DNA from: Isoetes taiwanensis
Lineage: Eukaryota; Streptophyta; Lycopodiopsida; Isoetales; Isoetaceae
DNA length: 64,000 nt
Direction: 5' to 3'
Assembly (NCBI GenBank): GCA_021234155.1
Contig: JAJEKV010000163.1
Location: 523,215-587,214 of the forward strand
How positions within the stretch are numbered: position 1 is the stretch's first letter; each line of letters starts with the position of its first letter. Position numbers and translations under genes: made by a program. A model generated the notes under the pieces. That model ran no database searches, was not told the origin of the DNA, and saw only the letters and a program-made list of their open reading frames with translations. Below, one piece after another: positions 56,270 through 64,000 of this stretch.

Positions 56270-57223
56270 CTGCTTGTCTTAAGGGATTATCTAACTAGCT
56301 AGCAAAATGCGACTCCACGACAATGCGCAAATGACAACAGCAACACCTACAAGTCAAGGAAAGACAAAACTTTCAATTTAGTGCTTAACACATGACGGTA
56401 ATCAATTTCTTTAACCACATGAAAACGCTAATTTTAAGCTACTACACTAAGACACTAACATTTTATCCTATTACTGGTAAATTTTAACTGGTTCATAAGT
56501 ATGTATGTGCAAGGCCAAGGATGGGATAACACACTTGAAAGGACCAAAACACGATTTATGATCTATAGCCCAGCTACTGCCAAAATGCGAGGCTAGCAAG
56601 TTTAAAATGCATTGCACTTATCCCACCCAAGTCACGCTTTTTCAAAAGCGAAGACCAATCGAATGCCTACTAAAACAAACGCCAGTTCCTCTATTAGTGT
56701 CGGACTTTCATCAACAACACTATCATCAGGAACTAGGGAATGTATTAGTAAAACATTCAAATAACCCTCAATAAGAGTACAACACACACCTTTCAACACC
56801 GCGTGACCAAGGCCAACAGCGGCGTCAGGCGAGGGTTATACTTCTTAAAAAAGGGTGACCCTAGTTGCCTCAAACTTCAGCATCACCAAATAAATGCGGC
56901 AATACCAGGCAAGGGGCATGCCTCCGTCGTTGACAACACGAAACCCTAAGGCCACTAAATCTAATTGGTAGTAAGGTTGTTTCGTCAAAGGGAAGGCAAC
57001 AAAATTTAATATATTTTTGTTTCTTTTTTATTTTTGTCTTGAATTATTATTTTTCTTAAATTATTTTTTTTTTCTTTTTCTAAAATAGGCCAAGCTCAGC
57101 CCACAGAACAAGGCACTCACCATCGTTATGCCCCTTACACAGGGAGGCAACAGGCGAGGGCCTACCTGTGGGCCTTGCCTAGCCTAAACTATCAAAAAAA
57201 CAACAAAAAATTGTCTAAAAACT

Positions 57224-57235
<12 letters not shown>
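56270..57235. other. Non-coding stretch before the right hAT end
   Basis: No convincing frame on either strand. It contains a T-rich part near 57000-57090 and a homopolymer A run at about 57226-57246. It would hold the promoter of the minus-strand cargo gene. Confidence 0.45.
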
Positions 57236-57239
<4 letters not shown>

Positions 57240-57254
<15 letters not shown>

Positions 57255-57697
57255 GAGGCAAGTTGGAAGGTTTGGCAGCGAAAAGAATACCTTCTTTCGC
57301 GGCAAAAACTGAATCCAGCCCAAAAATATATAAAAAATTTCGGCAGTCGCTAAAAACATCGCGGAAAAGCGTCGCGAAAACATTTTCAGCGTCACTTGAA
57401 ACTCCGATAAACGGCGTCTGTGAACAGCGCGCCCGCTTTTGGCGTGCATAAAATAAAACTGGATAGCGTGGCGAAAAAATTTCGTCGCAGCTTTCCACGA
57501 AGCTTTCACGTCTGTGAATGTCGCCCGTCCTTTCGCTACTGCTGAGCCTGTATTTTTCGTCTGCACGAAAATATTTTCAGCACGCTTTCCGCGAAGGTTT
57601 CGGCGACGCTGCGAAGATTTTTTCCGACGTTTTTTATCACGTTAAAAATACGTATTTTTTAACTTTATACGTCAGGAATTTTAATTTTGTACGTATA
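57240..57697. repeat. Right subterminal region of the hAT, GCGACG-rich
   Basis: Many GCGACG, CGTCGC, TTCGGC and CGCGAA words, then ACGTATT words next to the terminal repeat. It mirrors 11516-11935 in content. Confidence 0.6.
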
Positions 57698-57718
57698 GAA
57701 CCTATCCGTGGTTTTTTC
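57698..57718 (-). repeat. Right hAT terminal repeat and 8-bp target duplication
   Basis: The terminal repeat GAACCTATCCGTG at 57698-57710 pairs with the left end at 12 of 13 bases. GTTTTTTC at 57711-57718 equals 11495-11502. Confidence 0.88.
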
Positions 57719-59330
57719 AAGTGTCATCCACATTTCAAGTGAAAGTGAATATCTTTCAATTGGAAGTGGATGCCTTTCAAGGGTGGGCTTTGTTCTAAGG
57801 CTGATCTTTAAGTCTATGCATTTCAAATATTTACAGAAAATTTTGTACACAACCATCATTAGCAAGTCCTAATCATTCATAAATTGAAATATGTTCATTC
57901 ATAAATTGAAATATGTTCATAAAATGAAACGTTAGCAAACAATATGTGGGGAATTTAAATAATAAACCAAAATGACTTTGTTGTTGTATTTACCTAGAGT
58001 TAGACACATGACGTGTCATGTTGTGTCATGTTTTGCCACAAATCATGGTGAGCGAATGTGATTGTAGACTGTCCAAGAAAGAGAAGGGAGGGAACTTTCA
58101 TAATTGCTATAATTCATGATTTTGTTCGCAATGAGGCGAGCTAAAAAAGATGGTGGGGTGGAGTTTCCATGTTCTATAAAAGGTGAAATGTGTTAACTAA
58201 AAAAATATAAATGGTCTCCCTTTATTACTATAGAAGGTCAAACAATATTCTAGAGATGGCGAAGGCGCACGTAAGTTTGAAACACAAAACAATCGAAGTT
58301 GAAGACCTAAGACTAATGAAGCGGCGGTTTGCCGGAAATCGATTCCGGTCAGGCCAGTTTATAAACAACGGGGCCCTATGGCCCCCGGATCATTGCCAAC
58401 GCCAGCTAGCAGGTTGGACATCAACCATCCAGCAGACTTCGAGGGTCTCAGCAAATCGTCCTCGGCCGATGGGGTTTCTGGATTCGACCCAAAAATTGGG
58501 GCTTTTGCCCCGAACGGGTAAACCGTCTCGCTATTTAAATGGGTAAGAATCTAGGATCATTTGCGGCCGCCCGACATAGTATAAACCATTCCCCAATGGG
58601 CAAGGGAGTAGGTAAAAGGCCAATGGGGAAGATCGGCCTCTAAGGCAAGTGTGAGCCATCGGTGCTATCCAGAAAATTGAAAACCGCAATATTAGGGGCA
58701 TGGGCGGGGAGATAATGCGGTGGGCAGAAAAACTTCACCTGATTATTTGTGAGAACAATCAACTAAACTGATAAGATCATGATGGAGGTTTGGAGCAGAT
58801 GATAATCAAGCATTCCCAAAGGACTTAAACAGAGGTAAGAGTTTTCCCTCTACATCGGTAGATAATGTGATCTTTTAGAACCGTAAAACGGGATAGTGAA
58901 GCGGGCAAAAGTAAGAGTAGGGGAAGATCGGGGCCCGGCTAGTGGTAATGCAAGGAGTAATGCAAGGGAGGCTTGGAAAAACAATGACACGATAGCAAGA
59001 GTTAACAAGCCTAGATTCTCGTGAGTGGATAAAGAATAAGATGCCAAATGTAAGCGGCCGGGGAGTTTGAGAGTAGATCAAAGACTTAAAATAGTAGAAG
59101 CGAGGTTTTGCTCAAGATCCGGGCAAACCGAACAAAGGCCAACTTGAAGAAAATGGAACTGAAAGTGCTAGAAATATGGAAGTAGACGAGGAGTCTAACT
59201 ATCCAATAGCAGAGATAGATCATGGTATGCACGTAAAAGTGGTGGAGAACCTGGTATCATGATCTCGTCATTGGTTTCTTTCTGAGGAGGATTCCGGACC
59301 TCCAGAAAAACTGGAATCTTGGCTCTCAAA
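57719..59330. other. Spacer right of the hAT, no gene seen
   Basis: AT-rich to about 58210, then mixed. It contains the short tandem repeat at 57874-57917. The left end of the following LINE may lie here, but no boundary can be fixed. Confidence 0.4.
57874..57917 (+). repeat. Tandem repeat, 22-bp unit, two copies and a part
   Basis: ATTCATAAATTGAAATATGTTC at 57874-57895 and again at 57896-57917, then ATAAAATGAAA as a partial third copy. Confidence 0.8.
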
Positions 59331-59334
59331 GACA

Positions 59335-60466
59335 CCTGAAGAAATTAGGCCTACCTCAACACGAATCGCTAAAGGCCTTTGGGGAAGTAACTTCTTTCTC
59401 ATTCATTTTTTTGATAGCGGCGATGGTAGATAAGATGGTGTCCAGCGATAGACTCATTCATGGGAGAGTACATTTTATATCAATATTACTCACCTGGCTT
59501 CTCTCCCCATCAAATCTCGGCCATCAAAATTCCGTGTTGGTTAGAGATCGAACACTTACCTCCAGACATGTTGGTACCTGAATTCTTAAAGGTCATTGCT
59601 AACACAGTAGGAGCATATATCTCACATTCCATCGCCAAAGGACCAAAGATTTGTGTAGCAATACCGGCAACGTCAGGCATACCTAAAGGGGTGGTAGTTA
59701 AGAGTGGCAAATGCTCTTTCAAGTTCCCCCTGAAATTGACCAATAGATGGGAAATATACAGAATGTTTCCGGACATAAAGATCGAAGGACTAGAAGAGAA
59801 CCCCCAAGTCAGGTCTAGAAAAGCTGGGACTCCTCAACAACAAGCTCCGACTGGCCTTAATGATCCTCCCACATCCAATGATGCACCAGTTAGCCACCCC
59901 ATCACTCAAGTAAGTATCACCCCATGCGCCCCTAGCCAGGGAGGTGAGAATCACTGCTCCAACATCGTGGGAAAGCTAGCTAACGAATCGACAATACAGC
60001 CCAGTAATCTCATAAGTTTACCAAAAGCAGACGATCAGTCATGGGAAGCGGTAGGTTCCAAACAAAAAGGGAGGACTAGGAACATTGCTCGGAGGAGCGG
60101 AGCACTCCGGTCAAAACCTCTTCCCCAGGCATCTCCGAGTACTCACATTGTTCTAGGAGCAAAAATCCTTTCTCTCAGTACATTCTGGAAATAACAAACA
60201 CAGAGAAGGGAACGCTTTCTGAAGCGGAAGGAGGGATTGGGAGAGATATAGTGGTATATGGGGAATTGGATGAAATAGAAAGAGTCATTCCCCCAAACAA
60301 AAATAAGTGGGTGGATCTAATGGAAGAGGAGGATATGGTGGATGAAGATCCCCCTACTCTAACAGGAAAAAAAAACAAAAAGGTAACAAGCACAAGTCTA
60401 GAAGAAGAAGAGTCGGATAGCATGAAAAGGAAAAAGGGTCCGGAAACATCTCTTTATGAATCATAA
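59335..60466 (+). pseudogene. ORF1 of the second LINE (DUF4283-like)
   Basis: A first block near 59360-59470 (LWGSNFF, then VSSDRLIHGRVHF in another frame) and a second in the frame 59460-60194 (FSPHQISAIKIPCWLEIEHLPP) together match the DUF4283 RNA-binding domain of plant L1 ORF1. A Pro/Ser-rich linker follows, then after a frameshift an acidic tail (60251-60466: WVDLMEEEDMVDEDPP). The tail overlaps the ORF2 start by 11 bases, like the ORF1/ORF2 overlap of the first LINE. Confidence 0.7.
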
Positions 60467-63400
60467 AATTCTCAGTTGGAATATTAGGGGAGTAAAATCC
60501 TCTGAATACAAGAAGAGTAGGTTAGCAAGCGCCATAAAGGGGATCAACTCGGATGTGATATGCTTACAAGAACATAAGTGTAAAAAGGAAGAAATACAGG
60601 AGCTGTTCAAAGTAATAGGCAATGAATACGTGGGTATTGCTGCAGTAAAGGAAACTTCTAGTGCAGGGACCCTCATCGCGTGGAAAAAAGAAGTAAAAGT
60701 ATGTGAGTCAGTGTAGGATGATTTGGGAGATGGTCTTTAATCTTATGGCAACATGAAGGTAAAGTATGGGGCTTGGTGAACGTTTACGCCCATAACAACC
60801 CCAGAGGCAGAGGAGCCCTATGGGCCACTCTTAGGCACAAATTAAAAGGCTTCGGGAACAAGGTAGCTTGGCTAATGGTAGGAGATTTCAATATGGTAGA
60901 GGCAGCTGAGGATAGACAAGGGGTATCATCTGCAATTGTGCATGGGTTTGAGAAAGTACAGTGGTGCAAACTGTTAGAAGATATAGGCTTCATGGAAGTA
61001 GATGGAGATACGGGCTATACATGGTGTAACGGATGGATAGGCATGGGTAGGACTTATGCAAGACACGATGGATGCTACATCAACGATGAGGCACTTACCA
61101 TCCTTCCAAATGTGCATAGATCCAACCTTCTACAAAATGCTATCTCGGATCACAATCCACAGGTCATATCTACCCAGATTTGCCAGATTAGAACCTCTAA
61201 AACAGTATTCAAACTTAACACTAGTAGATATCTGAAAGATCCAGAATTTGTGGAGGCTTGTAAAAGCATATGGCAATCCACTTTCAGAACAGGCTCAGGG
61301 ATGGAAACCATGATAACGGCCCTGGGTAATATAAAAAATTATGCCAAAAGTTGGGGTAGAGCTAAAGTGCAAAGGGAGAGGGGAGAATTGGATAGCCTTT
61401 ACAATCAGCTCCACTCACTTAGAGCATTGGGCCCGAATGATGGGATAGAGGAGAAGGGAATAATAGAACAGATAAAGGCACTAGAGGAAGTCAAGATAAT
61501 GGAGAACAGATGCAAAGCAGGATTGACTTGGATAAATGAAGGTGATAAATGCACCAAGTTCTTCTTCAAGTCAGCTAAAGAAAAGAAGAGGTCGTCTACT
61601 CTATCAACCATTGCACTAGGCGACGGCTCGACCCTCAAATCCCCAAGGGATCTAAAAAGGTACTTACATAATCATTTCCAAGGTTTTTTTAAGGAACATA
61701 ACTTACCATTCCAAGATACATATGAAGAGCTAGTGATCTCAAAAGTTTCATCTATAATGAGCTCTAGCCAAAAAGATATTCTGAGTCGCTCTCTCTCTAT
61801 GGAGGATGTTGAAAAAGCCACCCTCTTATTGGCTAAGAATAAATGTCCGGGTATGGATGGAATTCCCATCGAATTCTACCAATGCAATTGGGAATGGATT
61901 AAAAATGATATCTTTTCTGCATACACAGACTTCTTGCAAGCTGAAAATTTAAATCCAAGATTGAATACAAGTTGCATTGCCTTGGTACCCAAGTGTAAGG
62001 AGCCAAGCACAATTAAAGATTGGAGGCCTATCACACTCCTGCATTTTACAAAATCATAGCCAAGGCTATGGCAGAGAAGATCAAACCAATTTTAGCGGAA
62101 GGTATCTCACAAGCCCAATCTGGCTTCTTACCGGGTAGGAGTGTTCTGAGCAATGTGGCAGCAGCTTTTGAAGGGTTGCACTGGGCCAGAAAAACAGGAC
62201 AAAAAGTAGCCTATCTAAAGCTAGATTTCACCAAGGCATATGACAGCATTAGATGGAGTTTTCTGCATAAAATGATGCTCAAGCTGGGTTATGGGGATAT
62301 TTTTACAGAAGGGGTAATGAAACTATTGAGATCAGCTCGAGCCTCAGTCTTATTTCAAGGTGAATCATCTCCTATATTTGAGATTAAGAGGGGCATCGGG
62401 CAAGGTTGTCCCTGGCTCCCCTTCCTCTTCAATATAGCGTGAAGCTCTCTCACGATTATTCACGCAAGCATCTCAGCAGACGGTCTCATTCGGGGACTAG
62501 AAATGTGGGGCGGTTCTCAACAAATCTGTAATCATTATGCGGGCGACTCACTCATTTTATCGAGGCAGAGGAAAACAATATGTCATGTGCGGGGACAACC
62601 ATGGCCACCTTCTCGGTAGCTTCGGGTTGCCTCATAAATTGGAAAAAATGCTCGTCAAATGGCCTTTGGAGAAACAGGCATCCCATATGTTTGGAAAGCT
62701 TACCATGGAAAATTATCCCCCGAGGGTGAACACTCCAGCTTGTTAGGAATCCCGGTGGGCATTAACATCACTAGTGCGAATATGGGATGAAATGCTACTA
62801 GGCCTACATAAACACCTAAATTGGTGGAAGGTAGCAAAGTTATCCCTTGCGGGGGAGGATTCTTGTGGCAAAACATGTGCTAAGTAATACTTATGTATAC
62901 ATATCATCAATTCTACTTGCTCCGAGGGAGAAGGTGCAGGAGTTAGAAGGGCTGATTCGAAACTTCGTCTGGGGAGGTAATGAAGAAGGTGCAATGATCA
63001 AAATTGCTTGGTGGAAGTGCAAGAGGGACAAAGCAGAAGGGGGAATTGGTATGTTTGACATAGTCTTACAGAGCAAAGTATTAATAGCCAAATTCATATG
63101 GATGATTCTTCAGGAAAAGGTGAAGTCTCCAGGTTTGCACCTCATCAACCAAGCTCTATTATATTCTTGTAAGCATAGTAAGCCCTCCGTCAAGGTCTCG
63201 CTTCCATGGTCTCTCTTTTTTTATCTCAAGCCATGTAAAGAAGCCTCCCCCTTCCTGAAGGGTCTTATTTCGGCTTGGAATGCCATAAAGAAACTATTCA
63301 CGCTTGATATCAGCAAATTTAAAGTGGGTACCCGGTGGAATTGCACAATAAACAAGGCCCATTAGGGTATAGTGGCTGACGCGAGGATTGTGAAGAGATG

Positions 63401-63990
63401 GAAAAAGCGTGGTATACATTCTTGTGCTCGGTGGTATATGGGAGAGCACCCGGCGGTTGGAAAGCATTTCAAGCCCTGCTTTTTGGTTTAAAGGAGGCGA
63501 CAAGATAATTTGGGAATGTGTGGCTTCCGTACTCCCCAAACACAATAAATAGAGGTGATCAAAGTCCATGGGTCGCATATACATCCCTCGACTGACCAAA
63601 CAAGTTTGTGAAGTCATGCTACAATGGTTTGAAGACTAAGGGACTTCTTCAGTATCTCCCAAGTGGGAGCTAGTGATCACGGGAGGACATCCTTAAAAAA
63701 CATCCGGAGAAACGCTTGGCTGAAATTCCTCCCTCCACGAATCAAGCGCCTTTCTTTGGCAAGTGATCCACAGGGGTCCCAAGGGTCAATCATCTAGTCT
63801 CCAAATGGGACAATAAGCGTGAGCCCACTTTTGCCCTATGTGTGAAGAGGAAGAAGAATCCATAGAACATTTATGCGGTGGAATGTGGGATGTTGCATGA
63901 AGTATGGGCCTGGAGTCCGGATAGGTTCGAATACCCCTTAGGAACCAAAGAATTGCTGCTAGGAATTCTCCCTCCGAATGGTGTCGATAG
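60456..63990 (+). pseudogene. ORF2 of the second LINE: endonuclease and reverse transcriptase
   Basis: Start at ATG 60456, followed by ILSWNIRGVKS and CLQEHKC. A stop at 60714 and a frameshift lead to NVYAHNNPRGRG, VGDFNMVEA and SDHNP (to about 61160). RT: KCPGMDGIPIEFY, DWRPITLL with a break near 62040, QSGFLPGRS, LDFTKAYDSIRW and GIGQGCPW. The catalytic box reads YAGD at 62536-62547 instead of YADD. The C-terminal part includes a frame at 62847-63365, and CPMCEEEEESIEHL near 63833 is the zf-RVT remnant. Inactive. Confidence 0.85.
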
Positions 63991-64000
63991 CCGGGGCCTG

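Larger units (their letters stand above)
11503..57710 (+). mobile_element. hAT-superfamily DNA transposon with a large nested insertion and cargo
   Basis: The left end starts CAGGGATAGGTTC at 11503. The right end is the reverse complement of CACGGATAGGTTC, ending at 57710, a 12/13 match. Both ends are flanked by the same 8 bases, GTTTTTTC (11495-11502 and 57711-57718). Eight-base duplications and CA-G-G type ends are typical of hAT. Inside are subterminal regions rich in GCGACG words, a BED/DUF659/hAT_C transposase on the plus strand, foldback repeats and minus-strand cargo genes. Removing element A and one GCCCC copy leaves about 10,460 bp, long for a hAT. The transposase is interrupted, so this copy could only move with enzyme supplied in trans. 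Confidence 0.88.
59335..64000 (+). mobile_element. Second L1-type LINE, decayed, open at the right window edge
   Basis: ORF1 with a DUF4283-like domain, then ORF2 with endonuclease, RT and a zinc-binding tail, all in shifted frames. It is only distantly related in sequence to the LINE at 1-5440. The left boundary is uncertain and may lie as far left as 58200. No poly(A) tail is reached before 64000. Confidence 0.85.

Noticed and set aside
58211-58546. 111-codon ORF right of the hAT
   Set aside because: No motif, composition of random DNA, and stops in related frames; not supported as a gene.

Overview
This is plant nuclear DNA made almost wholly of transposable elements. The signs are L1-type LINEs, non-chromoviral Ty3/gypsy elements close to the Athila/Tat group, a chromovirus with an initiator-Met tRNA primer site, and a DUF659 + hAT_C transposase. 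The species cannot be named from the sequence; a seedless plant or other large, repeat-rich genome is plausible. I see no rRNA, tRNA, CRISPR array or ordinary intact single-copy host gene.

Left part (1-11494): a LINE with an intact 1266-codon ORF2, an ORF1, an unusual small third ORF and a 29-A tail, then AT-rich DNA with a decayed transposase-like gene (about 6.3-8.0 kb) and unrecognised coding fragments.

Centre (11503-57710): one DNA transposon of the hAT class. It is bounded by 12/13-matching terminal inverted repeats and a perfect 8-bp target duplication (GTTTTTTC at 11495-11502 and 57711-57718). Its transposase is split by a three-level nest. Element A (13936-49678; 5-bp duplication GCCCC) lies in the transposase. 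Element B of the same family (19053-43824) lies in the RNase H/integrase junction of A. Element C, a minus-strand chromovirus (26977-40669; 5-bp duplication AAGTT), lies in the third ORF of B. Subtracting nested inserts gives about 10.5 kb for the hAT, 11.0 kb for A, 11.1 kb for B and 13.7 kb for C. The agreement of A and B supports the reconstruction.

A and B carry Gag with three CCHC knuckles, protease, RT, RNase H and integrase. Between integrase and the 3' LTR each also has a small antisense ORF behind a TATA/CCAAT-like promoter, and a long sense third ORF with a coiled coil. C has protease, RT, RNase H, integrase and a chromodomain-like tail, all decayed, behind a 3.7-kb leader full of inverted repeats. 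The right arm of the hAT (50.8-57.7 kb) holds foldback repeats and minus-strand genes unrelated to transposition: a RING-H2-like protein, a decayed protein kinase and small ORFs, which look like cargo.

Right part (57719-64000): a short spacer and a second, decayed L1-type LINE that runs off the window.

Frameshifts are so common in A, B and C that most coding features are reported as pseudogenes. Some could be consensus errors of the assembly.
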